64,000 nt of DNA from Mesobacillus campisalis (GCF_000986785.1 NZ_LAYY01000014.1:1-64000); one strand, 5' to 3'; shown: positions 27,086 to 35,946, counted from the stretch's first letter. The notes: a model not told the origin generated them from the sequence alone. Made by a program: numbers and translations.

Positions 27086-27746
27086 AATCTTTTCTCTCCC
27101 ATTCGTCTTCTGGTATCGGCAAGTCCTCGCCGGAAAAACGTTCTTCGGCAAACGGGTCCCCATTCATATGAAAACCGTTTTGCTCCCAGAAACCTGGCTT
27201 GTTTTCATCAATAAATTCAATTCCTGTAATCCATTTGACGCTTTTCCAGAAATACAGATGCGGAACAACAAGCCGCAATGGATATCCATGCTTGTCGGTG
27301 AGGGGCTTGCCTTCGAATGAGTGGGCGAGCAGCACATCCTGCCTGTCCAAATCGGACAGCTTCAGGTTGGCTGTATAATCCTGATCCGCATGCAGCATCA
27401 CGTACTCGCTCTTCGGCGCAACGCCAATCTGCTTCAGAAAATCACCGAATTTAACACCGGTGAAGGAATTATCGAAGCGGGACCATCTTGTCACGCAATG
27501 GATGTCCACCGTGATCGTTGTTTGCGGCATTGCCAATATCTCATCATAAGACAGGACCTTTTCCTCGTCCACCGCTCCAAACACCTTCAAACGCCAGTCT
27601 TTCATATCATATTGCGGCACTTCCCCTTCATGAAGAATCGGAAAGCGTTCGGTCAAAGCCTGGCCGGGCGGCAGGCGCCTGGCCAGCTCCGGGCTCACCG
27701 CCGGAACCCTGGTTTTTTTGATTCTTTCTGCTTTGCTAAGGCTCAT
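27078..27746 (-). CDS. sulfite oxidase-like molybdopterin-dependent oxidoreductase (YuiH-like)
   Basis: A 222-residue protein of the sulfite-oxidase fold without a signal peptide. LPPGQALTERFPILHEGEVP opens the domain; the probable molybdenum-ligand Cys is in DIHCVTRWSRFD, followed by VKFGDFLKQIG and HGYPLRLVVPHLYFWKSVKWI. It resembles cytosolic B. subtilis YuiH, whose substrate is not known. It lies 22 nt downstream of a nucleoside-type permease gene and overlaps the phosphorylase, so it appears to be part of the same operon; the functional link is unclear. Confidence 0.88.
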   Translation of the reverse strand: MSLSKAERIKKTRVPAVSPELARRLPPGQALTERFPILHEGEVPQYDMKDWRLKVFGAVDEEKVLSYDEILAMPQTTITVDIHCVTRWSRFDNSFTGVKFGDFLKQIGVAPKSEYVMLHADQDYTANLKLSDLDRQDVLLAHSFEGKPLTDKHGYPLRLVVPHLYFWKSVKWITGIEFIDENKPGFWEQNGFHMNGDPFAEERFSGEDLPIPEDEWERKDFD

Positions 27747-27768
27747 CTGTATCCCTCCGGCTGTTTTT

Positions 27769-28683
27769 TTATCGAGAAGTATGCTGTCCTGCCAGCGAAT
27801 CCGAACCGCGGTCTTTCAAGAAGAACATCGCGATGATCGTGATTACATAAGGCAGCATCGCGGTAAACTGTGTCGGCATCGAGAAGCCCTGCAGCCTGAT
27901 GCTCAGGGCATCCATCAAGCCGAACAGCAGGCTTGAGCCCGCAATACCAATTGGATGGGACTGTCCCAGCATCATCGCCACCAAAGCGATGAATCCCCGT
28001 CCTGCCGTCATGCCTTCAGTGAACATCGTCACCTGTCCGAGCGACAGCTGCGCTCCGGCGAGGCCGCAAAGGACGCCGCTCATGATAATCGCTCCGTACT
28101 GGATAGTGGTCACTTTTAACCCAAGGCTCCGGGCTGCGGCTTCATTCTTGCCGACCGCAAGCACACGGAAGCCGGTCACCGTCCTGTAAAAGAAAACATA
28201 GAGCAAAATCGCCGCCAGAAATGCCGTATACACGAGCGGCGAATGCCCCGAAATCAGCTGCCCGACTACCGGGATATCCTCCACAAACGGAATATCCACT
28301 TTCGGCAGCCCGCTCATGTCTTTGTTGTAATAGGCACCTTTCACATCAAATATGGCGCGAAGGGCAAACGTGGTCAATCCCAGCATCAAAAAGTTGATCG
28401 CAATCCCGGCAACAATCGGGTTCGATTTCAGGTGGATCGTAGCATATCCAAACAGGAGCGAGACCAATACCGATACCGCCACAGCGGTCAGCAGGGCCAA
28501 GAAGATATTTTCCGTAAAATGATTGCCGACAATCGCCGAAAAGGCACCGGCCAGAATCAGCCCTTCAAGGCCGACATTGAAAATTCCGACCCGGGCGCAT
28601 AACGCTCCGCCAAGAGCGGCCAGTAAAATCGGGCTCACCATGCGGATTGCCGATACAAAAAGGGAGTAATCAAACAGTTCCAT
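27769..28683 (-). CDS. nucleoside-type ABC transporter permease (NupQ-like)
   Basis: A 304-residue membrane protein of the branched-chain/nucleoside permease family. LLAALGGALCARVGIFNVGLEGLILAGAFSA and MAGRGFIALVAMMLGQSHPIG-type segments are typical of BMP-linked permeases. It overlaps the companion permease by 14 nt. Together they form the channel of the importer whose binding lipoprotein and ATPase are encoded upstream. Closest well-known relative is NupQ of the B. subtilis guanosine importer, but control by an S-box suggests a different ligand. Confidence 0.92.
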   Translation of the reverse strand: MELFDYSLFVSAIRMVSPILLAALGGALCARVGIFNVGLEGLILAGAFSAIVGNHFTENIFLALLTAVAVSVLVSLLFGYATIHLKSNPIVAGIAINFLMLGLTTFALRAIFDVKGAYYNKDMSGLPKVDIPFVEDIPVVGQLISGHSPLVYTAFLAAILLYVFFYRTVTGFRVLAVGKNEAAARSLGLKVTTIQYGAIIMSGVLCGLAGAQLSLGQVTMFTEGMTAGRGFIALVAMMLGQSHPIGIAGSSLLFGLMDALSIRLQGFSMPTQFTAMLPYVITIIAMFFLKDRGSDSLAGQHTSR

Positions 28684-29746
28684 GAACTTCCCTCTCTTTC
28701 CTGCGGAATTTGACCAATTTGAGCGTCAGCTTGGCTGAGATGAACAAAATGAGCACCGCCTGGATGACGCTTGCCACTTCCAGCGGAACCTCTGTGTTCC
28801 GCTCCATTCCCATCGCCCCTGTTTCCAGGGCAGCAAGCAGGATGGCGGTGACCACAGTCCCAAGCGGATTCGAATTCGCCAGCAGCGCCGCCATCATCCC
28901 GGTCCAGGCAAAACCCGGGGCTGTCAGCGCGCCATCCACATAGCGATACTGCGAGCCAAGCACTTCGACGCTTCCGGCAAGACCGGCAAGAGCCCCCGAG
29001 AAAAACATGCTCAGCAGCAAAAGCTTTACCTTATTCACGCCTCCGTACTGCGCAAAGAACGGGTTCAGCCCAAGCATTTTCACTTCATAGCCCGGGGCCG
29101 TGTATTTCAGGATGACAATCAGGACAACTGCACAAACAATCGCAATTACAAATCCCATATGGACGCTCATGCCTGGGAACAGCTTCGGCAGCCAGGCACC
29201 CTGGTCGATCATCGGCGTCTGGGCAAGCGCCGCGGAACCTGTTTTATCCTGGAAAGGCCCGGCAACGAGGTAGCTGGCAAATAGTACGGCAACATAATTT
29301 AAAAGCAGCGTCGAAATGAGCAGCTGCACCTTGAAGCGGCTTTCCATCCAGCCGGCCAGCAGCGCCCATAAACCCCCGGCCAGCATTCCGGCCACAATCG
29401 CAGCCAAAAGTTTAACAACTGGCGGACCTGGGATACAAAGAGCGGCCAATGCGGCACTTACCGCCCCGAGCACCATTTGTCCCTCACTGCCAAGATTGAA
29501 GACTCCTGCCCGGAAGGCGAGCGCCACACCGAGGCCGACAAGCAAAATCGGGGTCGCCCTTGCAAGGGTGGAAGTAAGGAAATAGAAGTTTCCGAACGCT
29601 CCTTCCCACATGGCCTTATAGGTTTCAAATACCGGCTCGCCTACAAACGAGATGGCAATCGCTCCGGCCAGCAGTCCAATCAGCACGGCAAGCAATGGCT
29701 GGATAAGCGGTGTAAATAATTTATGAAGTCTTTGCGGTAGCATCAT
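28670..29746 (-). CDS. nucleoside-type ABC transporter permease (NupP-like)
   Basis: A 358-residue membrane protein, longer than its partner by an N-terminal extension. Family segments include GLGVALAFRAGVFNLGSEGQMVLGAVSA and FAWTGMMAALLANSNPLGTV. AGGAGG lies upstream within the end of the ATPase gene, which it overlaps by 26 nt. Translation coupling with both neighbours suggests fixed stoichiometry of the transporter. NupP-like in arrangement. Confidence 0.92.
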   Translation of the reverse strand: MMLPQRLHKLFTPLIQPLLAVLIGLLAGAIAISFVGEPVFETYKAMWEGAFGNFYFLTSTLARATPILLVGLGVALAFRAGVFNLGSEGQMVLGAVSAALAALCIPGPPVVKLLAAIVAGMLAGGLWALLAGWMESRFKVQLLISTLLLNYVAVLFASYLVAGPFQDKTGSAALAQTPMIDQGAWLPKLFPGMSVHMGFVIAIVCAVVLIVILKYTAPGYEVKMLGLNPFFAQYGGVNKVKLLLLSMFFSGALAGLAGSVEVLGSQYRYVDGALTAPGFAWTGMMAALLANSNPLGTVVTAILLAALETGAMGMERNTEVPLEVASVIQAVLILFISAKLTLKLVKFRRKEREVHGTV

Positions 29747-31250
29747 GCTGTTTTCCTCCTGCCATTAATACACTGAGAGTTTCTTCGGTTGCTTCGCTTC
29801 TGTCGAGGATGCCGGCAATCCGGCCTTCATACATGACCGCAATTTTGTCGGAGAGCGCAAGGATCTCCGACAGCTCCGACGAAATCAGGAGAATGCCATC
29901 CCCGCTGTTGCGCTTTTCAAGCAGTGCTTCATGGATATATTCCATCGCGCCGATATCAACGCCGCGTGTTGGCTCTGCGGCAATCAGCAGTGGAGCATGA
30001 AAATCGAGCTCCCTGGCCACAATCAGCTTCTGAAGGTTCCCGCCCGACAGATTGCCTGCCTTTTCCTGAAGGGAAGAGGTTTTGATTTCAAATCTGGAAA
30101 TCCAGTCCTTTACCCTCGTGCGAAACGATGCTTTGCGGATAAAAGATTTCTCGCTGTACTTTGGGTTCCGCTGTGAGCCCATCAGCGCCGTTTCTTCCAC
30201 AGTGGCATCCTTGGCCGCGCCCCATAGATAGCGGTCTTCCGGGATATGGGAAATACCCGCCTTCCTTCTGGCCAGCACATTCTCCTCTGTCAGATCCTGG
30301 CCTTTTAAACGCACGCTTCCTTCCTGGACAGCGCGGAGGCCGGTTATCGCCTGGATCAGCTGGGACTGTCCGTTGCCGGAAACCCCCGCAACACCCAGGA
30401 TTTCGCCGTGGCGTACAGTGAGCGACACGCGGTCGAGCTCAGGCTTCTCTCCCTTTTGGCCAATCGTAATGCCTTTCGCTTCAAGCAGGATGTCACCGCT
30501 GATGCTGTCACGCTCGTTCAGCTTTTGCAGCTGGCGGCCGACCATCAGCTGTGCCAGCTTGTCAGCATTGGTTTCACTTGTATGAACCGATCCGGTCACT
30601 TTCCCGTTCCGAAGCACCGTTACCCTGTCTGCCACTTTCATGACCTCGCGGAGCTTATGGGTAATCAGGATGATGCTTTTGCCCTGGTCTGCAAGAAACC
30701 TTATTGTTTTCAGCAGCCCATCCACCTCGAACGGCGTCAGGACGGCCGTCGGCTCATCAAGGATGATGATATCCGCTCCCTGGTAGAGAACTTTTAGGAT
30801 CTCAATCCGCTGCTGCTCCCCGATCGAACAATCACCGGCTTTTTTCGCTGTATTAACACCGATCTTAAACTGCTCTGCCAGCTTCTGTACGGCCTCATCC
30901 GCTGCCTTGCGCCTGAAGAAGCCATACTTCTTTGGCTCATGTCCAATGACAATGTTTTCGGCTACAGTAAAATCGTAGAACAGCATAAAATGCTGGTGCA
31001 CCATGCCGATCCCCCGGCTGATGGCTTCCTGCGGCCCAGAAAACGAGACTTTTTTTCCATTTAAAATGATTTCGCCGGAACTTGGCTGCTCCAGTCCGTA
31101 GAGCATCCGCATCAGGGTCGTCTTCCCAGCCCCATTTTCACCAACAATTGCCAGGACTTCCCCTTGATCCAGGCTGATACATATGTTGTCATTGGCGGTA
31201 AATTCGCCATACCTTTTGGTCATGTTCCTCATTTCCAACCGATGAGCCAT
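29721..31250 (-). CDS. nucleoside-type ABC transporter ATPase, two NBDs (NupO-like)
   Basis: A 509-residue protein with two ATP-binding domains. The first has Walker A GENGAGKTTLM and Walker B IIILDEPTAVL, the second the degenerate Walker A-like GVSGNGQSQLI, signature LSGGNLQKL and LLIAAEPTRGVD, as in sugar/nucleoside importers. The signature of the first domain is CSIGEQQR. It energises the two permeases encoded downstream. 131 nt separate it from the binding-protein gene, with a hairpin between that may reduce downstream expression. Confidence 0.93.
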   Translation of the reverse strand: MAHRLEMRNMTKRYGEFTANDNICISLDQGEVLAIVGENGAGKTTLMRMLYGLEQPSSGEIILNGKKVSFSGPQEAISRGIGMVHQHFMLFYDFTVAENIVIGHEPKKYGFFRRKAADEAVQKLAEQFKIGVNTAKKAGDCSIGEQQRIEILKVLYQGADIIILDEPTAVLTPFEVDGLLKTIRFLADQGKSIILITHKLREVMKVADRVTVLRNGKVTGSVHTSETNADKLAQLMVGRQLQKLNERDSISGDILLEAKGITIGQKGEKPELDRVSLTVRHGEILGVAGVSGNGQSQLIQAITGLRAVQEGSVRLKGQDLTEENVLARRKAGISHIPEDRYLWGAAKDATVEETALMGSQRNPKYSEKSFIRKASFRTRVKDWISRFEIKTSSLQEKAGNLSGGNLQKLIVARELDFHAPLLIAAEPTRGVDIGAMEYIHEALLEKRNSGDGILLISSELSEILALSDKIAVMYEGRIAGILDRSEATEETLSVLMAGGKQHDATAKTS

Positions 31251-31339
31251 CCTGGTTCCCCCCTATCAGAAAAAGTGCCCAGTCCAGGCACGGCAACCCG
31301 ACTAACGGGCTTGTCCGCCCGAACGGACATGCATTTAAA

Positions 31340-31378
31340 AATGGAAGCCGACTACAAACAATCTGCAGTCGGCTTTTT
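31340..31378. terminator. hairpin between binding-protein and ATPase genes
   Basis: AAGCCGACT and AGTCGGCTT form a stem. On the plus strand it is followed by six T, on the minus strand by CCATTTTT. In operon direction it looks like a weak attenuator, which would give more binding protein than transporter; this is inference. Confidence 0.5.
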
Positions 31379-31381
31379 TGT

Positions 31382-32398
31382 TTAATTGTTTAATGGATTG
31401 GCAATTTCTTTCTTTCCGGAAGCAATTTCTTCCGCAAGCGCTTTGACCTGGTCCACAGTATCCTGGCCTACGAATTCATGCAGCGGTGTTTCGCTGTCGC
31501 GAGTAACATAAGTCAGACCAACTCCATCTTCTTTCAAGCCATATTCGACAACACCCGGGCTGAAGCTTCCCTCCGCAAAAGCCTTCACGGTCTCATAGGC
31601 TGCGGTGTCCGTACCTTTCAGCTGGGATAGAACAATATGTTCCGGATCCATTTCGGTACGGTCGATATCCTGGCCAGCAGTGAAGAATCCTTTCTCTTTA
31701 GCTGCTTCAAATACCCCAAGGTCGCCGACTGCGGCAGCGCCTGCGATAAAGTCAGCACCCTTGTCCGCCTGCAGGATCGCCATTTCCTTTGCTTTCGCCG
31801 GGTCGGAGAAACTGCCCACATAGTTGACAAGGAAAGTGGCGTCCGGATTGGTCTCTTTCAATCCTTGTTCAAAAGAAACCGTCCATTTTTTCAAGAGCGG
31901 AATGTCCATGGCTGCGACCATTCCAACTGTATTTGTTTTTGTCGCCAAACCAGCAGCGGCACCAAGCAGGTAGGCGGCCTCATGTTCCTTGAAGTTGATG
32001 CTCTGGACGTTTGGAAGATCCACCACGGTATCGATAATGGCGAACTGGCGGTCCGGATTTTCAGCCGCCACCTTCTTCAGCGCGTCCTCTGATTCAAAAG
32101 AAGAAGTGATGATCAAATCATAATTCTCGGCGACCGCTACGCGAAGATTTTCCTCGATCGCTGAATGGTCGTTTGATTCAATCGTTTTCACGTCAACGCC
32201 AAATTCCTCTGCGGCTTTTTTTGCTCCTTCATCCATTTGCTGAAAGAATGGGTTTACCCCGATCTTTTCCGGCAGGACCAGAGCAATCCTTTTCTTTTTC
32301 TCTGAGGATCCTTCTGCAGCTGCTTCCTCGGTTTTATCCTCCGAGCAGCCAACCAGTGCGAATAATACAAGTACCAACAAAACCAGCAGCTTTTTCAT
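31382..32398 (-). CDS. BMP family ABC transporter substrate-binding lipoprotein
   Basis: A 338-residue lipoprotein with signal LLVLLVLVLFALVGCSED and a BMP (PnrA/Med-like) body: KKRIALVLPEKIGVNPFFQQMDEGAKKA, VQSINFKEHEAAYLLGAAAGLATKTN and GADFIAGAAAVGDLGVF. BMP proteins bind nucleosides. It is the first gene after an S-box riboswitch and terminator, with AAAGGAG before the ATG. This makes it the lead gene of a SAM-responsive importer operon. Candidate ligands by regulation are methylthioadenosine, adenosine, 5'-deoxyadenosine or S-adenosylhomocysteine; not shown. Confidence 0.93.
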   Translation of the reverse strand: MKKLLVLLVLVLFALVGCSEDKTEEAAAEGSSEKKKRIALVLPEKIGVNPFFQQMDEGAKKAAEEFGVDVKTIESNDHSAIEENLRVAVAENYDLIITSSFESEDALKKVAAENPDRQFAIIDTVVDLPNVQSINFKEHEAAYLLGAAAGLATKTNTVGMVAAMDIPLLKKWTVSFEQGLKETNPDATFLVNYVGSFSDPAKAKEMAILQADKGADFIAGAAAVGDLGVFEAAKEKGFFTAGQDIDRTEMDPEHIVLSQLKGTDTAAYETVKAFAEGSFSPGVVEYGLKEDGVGLTYVTRDSETPLHEFVGQDTVDQVKALAEEIASGKKEIANPLNN

Positions 32399-32529
32399 AA
32401 GATGTCTCCTTTAGTTCGTGTTTTATTTTATCTAATGCTAATTTACTAGATAACAAAGGTATAAATCAAGTAAAACATGAATATTAAATTAATATTTTTT
32501 ATTTAACGTTCGTATTTAAACCACCTCTC

Positions 32530-32566
32530 TCAATAAAAAAACCTCTTCACCATAAAGGAAGAGGTT
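32530..32566 (-). terminator. S-box expression-platform terminator
   Basis: AACCTCTTC-loop-GAAGAGGTT is followed by T7 on the minus strand. Its left arm can pair with GAGGAAGAG of the preceding aptamer P1, which gives mutually exclusive terminator and antiterminator structures. Confidence 0.85.
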
Positions 32567-32579
32567 CATTATATCCGCT

Positions 32580-32692
32580 CTTCCTCATCTTTCAGGACTT
32601 CTACAGTCCTGCAGGATTTGGCACCATACTATTAAATAGCGGTTGCCGGGCGTCATCGGGCCAGTCCCTCTGCCTCTCTTGATAAGGAATCC
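32580..32692 (-). promoter_or_regulatory. SAM-I (S-box) riboswitch
   Basis: The minus strand carries the conserved blocks in order: TTATCAAGAGAGG, GAGGGACTGGCCC, GATGACGCCCGGCAACCG, TGGTGCCAAATCC and AGATGAG. P1 pairs TTCCTTATC with GATGAGGAA over nine base pairs. SAM binding should favour the terminator at 32530-32566 and switch off the BMP-type importer operon that follows 130 nt later. Confidence 0.95.
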
Positions 32693-32815
32693 ATATGTAA
32701 ATGTCTAGTAAACAACATGCTCATGGTTTTAAGCTAAATCTCATTATAAACAATTATTATAAAATTTCAATCATTTTTTATACTTTTAATAATCCCACTC
32801 TCTGAGGCACAATTA

Positions 32816-32840
32816 AAGCAGGCCTTCATCAAGCCTGCTT
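32816..32840 (-). terminator. terminator after ABC exporter genes
   Basis: AAGCAGGCTT-loop-AAGGCCTGCTTT on the minus strand, 19 nt after the permease stop codon, is followed by AATT. Confidence 0.65.
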
Positions 32841-32858
32841 CTCTCCAAATCTATTAGT

Positions 32859-34454
32859 CTATCCTTGCAAATCGCGTTTATTGTAGCCTATGAACCCCGC
32901 CAGCATCAATCCTGCAGCCAAAAGCACTAGCAAGGAAATCTTTGCAGTGTCGAATTCCTCGACAGGAAGCTGCGGGATGTGCCCGAATGGGGAAAGCTTC
33001 CTCATCCATTCCGGAAATTGAAGCAAATCGCCCATGTAGACAACGATGAAGGAATATCCCAAATACAGCCAAGTCAAACTGGTCATTTGCGGAAGGATTC
33101 CAATGAGCAGCAGTGCCACCCCTGTCATCACCCACATGGCCGGCAGATAGGCCAGGGCCGCCTCAAGCATGGTGGTAAACAAAATGGCTTCCTCCATCAC
33201 CGCAGACCCTGCAGCCCATAATCCAAACACAGCCAGGATCTGCATGGAAATCCCGACGCCGAGCGCGATGGCCAAATAGCTGCCCATCAGCCTGGTGCGC
33301 GAAACAGCGCGAACCAAGAGATGCTCGGTCCGGTTCTTTTTTTCCTCGCCCCTTAGCTTTAGGGCCATCATCAGCGGAGGAATTGTACAAATCATGGAAA
33401 TGACCGACATCAGCATTGTCATAAATTGTTCCGTTAATGTAACCCCTTCTGCTGGCGAAACCATTTCAGCGAGCATTTCGTTGCCGCCAATAAACTCCTC
33501 CAGATCCCCAAGGACCGAACCATAGGAAATCCCGAGCAGCAGCATGCCGATGGCCCAAGATACAATCGCAGTGCGCTGAAGCCGCAGTCCGAGGCCAATC
33601 GGGCCCTGAAGGAAAACCGATGCATGGCTCCTGCCCCGTTTCGATGGCAGGAACCCTGAACCAAGGTCTCGAATCGAATTCAAATACAAGGCAAGTGCCA
33701 TAATGGTGAATGCTGCCGCAATGGTGAAAGCCACCGGCCACCAGTAGTTATTCACATACACCTCAGTGCCCAGCACCCAGCCAAGCGGCGAAAACCAGGA
33801 AAGCGTTCCGTTGCTGACATCGCCAATGGCACGGAGAAGATACGAGATCCCCAGGACGGCAAAAGAAAGGCCAATGGTACCGCGGGAGTTCTCCGACAGC
33901 TGGGCAAACAAGGCGGTGACAGCTGTGAAAAAAATCCCGGCAGCGGCCAAGGCTGCTCCATATAAAAGCGAGCCCTCCATATCCATGCTTTCGATTCTTA
34001 GGGCAGCCAGCCCCAATCCCGTCGCGGCTGCCAAAACCAGATTTACGGCAATCATCACCAGAAGCGCCGAACTCAAATTGGACAGCCGGCCCGCTGGGAG
34101 GGAGCGAATCATTTCAATCATTCCTGCTTCTTCGTCGGCCCGGGTATGGCGTGCAACCAGCAAAATGCTCATGATGGCCACGGTTATCGCTGTAAACAGC
34201 AGCATCTGGTGAGCCATCATCGCGCCGGTTGTATAGTCCCCCAATCCATACCCCCGGCCCACCATGGCGGTCATGGCCGGGTTCTTCATCGTTTCCGCCA
34301 TAACCTGCCTCTCTTGCTGGGTTTTATATAAGCCCTCGAATGCCGGGGCTGTTACAATCGTCATCAGCGTCAAGGCAAAAAGCCAGATGGGAATACGGAT
34401 TCGATCCCGCCTGACGATCAGGGCGAGGAGCCTCCACGTTCCAGTGAACATCAT
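32859..34454 (-). CDS. ABC-2 type exporter permease
   Basis: A 531-residue membrane protein with about twelve hydrophobic segments in two similar halves, resembling the exporters annotated as polyketide or tetronasin resistance permeases (TnrB3-like). Conserved cues include LLVARHTRADEEAGMIEMIRSLPAGRLS and a related second-half RGEEKKNRTEHLLVRAVSRTRLMG, marking an internal duplication. The start overlaps the ATPase stop (ATGATG/TGA), so translation is coupled. It probably exports a lipophilic compound or drug. Confidence 0.88.
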   Translation of the reverse strand: MMFTGTWRLLALIVRRDRIRIPIWLFALTLMTIVTAPAFEGLYKTQQERQVMAETMKNPAMTAMVGRGYGLGDYTTGAMMAHQMLLFTAITVAIMSILLVARHTRADEEAGMIEMIRSLPAGRLSNLSSALLVMIAVNLVLAAATGLGLAALRIESMDMEGSLLYGAALAAAGIFFTAVTALFAQLSENSRGTIGLSFAVLGISYLLRAIGDVSNGTLSWFSPLGWVLGTEVYVNNYWWPVAFTIAAAFTIMALALYLNSIRDLGSGFLPSKRGRSHASVFLQGPIGLGLRLQRTAIVSWAIGMLLLGISYGSVLGDLEEFIGGNEMLAEMVSPAEGVTLTEQFMTMLMSVISMICTIPPLMMALKLRGEEKKNRTEHLLVRAVSRTRLMGSYLAIALGVGISMQILAVFGLWAAGSAVMEEAILFTTMLEAALAYLPAMWVMTGVALLLIGILPQMTSLTWLYLGYSFIVVYMGDLLQFPEWMRKLSPFGHIPQLPVEEFDTAKISLLVLLAAGLMLAGFIGYNKRDLQG

Positions 34455-35353
34455 CGGGCACCTCCTCCCCTGTTTGAGGTTTTGTAGTGGCGCATAAATA
34501 AATCTTCCAGCTTTGGAGGAGCACTCTCCAGCTTAACGATGTCAAACTGGCTTAGATATGTGATGACATCGCCCAGTTTTTCAGTATCAACCTGCAAGGA
34601 GATACCCTGCTGGAGATTTTCGATGTCATGGACACCCTGAATCTGCTCCAACTGGCTGATGGGCTGTTTCGTCTCGACCAGCAGGCTCGTTCTTGTTAAA
34701 TGGCGCAGCTCTGCCAGTGTGCCAGTTTCAATGATTTTCCCTTCACGGATAATGCCAACTGTATCACATAACCGTTCGACCTCTGATAAAATATGGCTTG
34801 AAAGAAGGATGCTTTTCCCCTCCCGCTTTGCCTTCATGACACATTCCTGGAATACTCTTTCCATCAGCGGGTCCAGGCCTGATGTCGGTTCATCCAGGAT
34901 GAATAGGTCCGCATCCGACGAGAAGGCCGCCACAAGAGCCACTTTTTGCCTGTTGCCCTTCGAATAAGATCGGCACTTCTTCGTAGGATCAAAGTCAAAC
35001 TTCCTGATCAGTTCTTCGCGGCGGCTTTTATTGCTGTTCCCATGCAATTTCGCGAATAAATCAATCACCTCGCCCCCTGTCAAATTGGGCCAAAGATTCA
35101 CATCACCCGGAACATATGCAACCCGCTTATGAATCTCGACGGCGTCCTTCCAGGCATCCATCCCAAAGATCTTCACTTCTCCCCCAGTTGCCTTCAAGAT
35201 CCCAAGCAGCACCCTGATGGTAGTTGATTTCCCGGCTCCATTGGGACCGATAAAACCATATACTTCTCCTTCCTTCACCTCAATATCGACCCCGTCCAGG
35301 GCGGTAAACTTCCCAAATTTCTTTGTAATTCCGGATGCTTGTAAAACGGCCAT
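34451..35353 (-). CDS. ABC exporter ATP-binding protein
   Basis: ATG 35353 is six bases after AGGAGG; an ATG two codons earlier is too close to it. The 300-residue ATPase shows Walker A GPNGAGKSTTI, signature YSKGNRQK (in place of LSGGQ), Walker B LFILDEPTSGLD and the switch His in SSHILSEV. A C-terminal extension (LVETKQPISQLEQ onward) is typical of drug/antibiotic exporters. It works with the downstream permease. Confidence 0.92.
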   Translation of the reverse strand: MAVLQASGITKKFGKFTALDGVDIEVKEGEVYGFIGPNGAGKSTTIRVLLGILKATGGEVKIFGMDAWKDAVEIHKRVAYVPGDVNLWPNLTGGEVIDLFAKLHGNSNKSRREELIRKFDFDPTKKCRSYSKGNRQKVALVAAFSSDADLFILDEPTSGLDPLMERVFQECVMKAKREGKSILLSSHILSEVERLCDTVGIIREGKIIETGTLAELRHLTRTSLLVETKQPISQLEQIQGVHDIENLQQGISLQVDTEKLGDVITYLSQFDIVKLESAPPKLEDLFMRHYKTSNRGGGAR

Positions 35354-35539
35354 GTTCATCCTCCTTGTCGGCAGCCAATACAGGCGGCATAAATTATGAA
35401 TTATTTTAACTTATATAGTTCATATTATATAAAAACGAGGAAACATCAACATCAACTCGTGACATTTACCGCAAAATCCTGCCGCTGACAGAGGACATTT
35501 CCAAGCTCTTGTTTTATGGAATTGTTGGCAGGAAGGAAG

Positions 35540-35617
35540 ATGAGTGAGGCAAAAAAACTTTTTAAAAAAGAATTTTTAAAAAAATTAGTGGATCGCCAGA
35601 ACAGTATGTTATACTAG
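35540..35617 (+). CDS. possible 25-residue microprotein
   Basis: GGAAGGAAG abuts ATG 35540, and the frame encodes MSEAKKLFKKEFLKKLVDRQ plus NSMLY before TAG. The peptide is basic and could form an amphipathic helix. A strong terminator follows 30 nt later, which suggests a real short transcript. The stop codon overlaps a TATACT that could itself be a -10 box for an even shorter RNA, so coding is uncertain. Confidence 0.3.
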   Translation: MSEAKKLFKKEFLKKLVDRQNSMLY

Positions 35618-35644
35618 GTCTACCATTTTCTTTATTTGTTGCCG

Positions 35645-35678
35645 AAACCCCGCTCTTTTTTACAGAGCGGGGTTTTTT
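35645..35678 (+). terminator. strong rightward terminator with no annotated gene upstream
   Basis: AACCCCGCTCT-loop-AGAGCGGGGTT followed by six T on the plus strand. Both neighbouring genes run leftward, so it implies an unannotated short rightward transcript starting in 35.4-35.6 kb. Confidence 0.8.
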
Positions 35679-35704
35679 GCACCCTCAAAAAAGAAAAAAA
35701 TAAA

Positions 35705-35729
35705 AAAGGCCCTCAATAAGAGAGCCTTT
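35705..35729 (-). terminator. terminator after cold-shock gene
   Basis: AAAGGCTCTC-loop-GAGGGCCTTT followed by TTTATTTTTTT on the minus strand, 17 nt after the csp stop codon. Confidence 0.8.
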
Positions 35730-35745
35730 CTGCTGTTAGGTTTAA

Positions 35746-35946
35746 TTAAGCTTTGCGAACGTTGGAAGCTTGTGGTCCACGCTGGCCTTGCTCAACGTCA
35801 AAAGTTACTTCTTGACCTTCGTCTAAAGACTTGAAGCCTTCGCTTTGGATAGCTGAGAAGTGAACGAATACATCGTCTCCACCTTCGCGCTCGATGAATC
35901 CGAAACCTTTTTCTGCATTAAACCATTTCACTTTACCTTTTTCCAT
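35746..35946 (-). CDS. cold-shock protein (CspA/B family)
   Basis: Start [19 protein letters not shown] at 35946 follows GAGGAGGAC; eleven upstream codons are open but unsupported. The 66-residue single OB-fold has both RNA-binding motifs, KGFGFIE (RNP1) and DVFVHFSAI (RNP2). It acts as an RNA chaperone. The 5' leader contains an inverted repeat GTGTGCAACGCACAC close to the ribosome binding site, which may modulate translation with temperature, as is known for csp leaders; not shown here. Confidence 0.97.
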   Translation of the reverse strand: MEKGKVKWFNAEKGFGFIEREGGDDVFVHFSAIQSEGFKSLDEGQEVTFDVEQGQRGPQASNVRKA

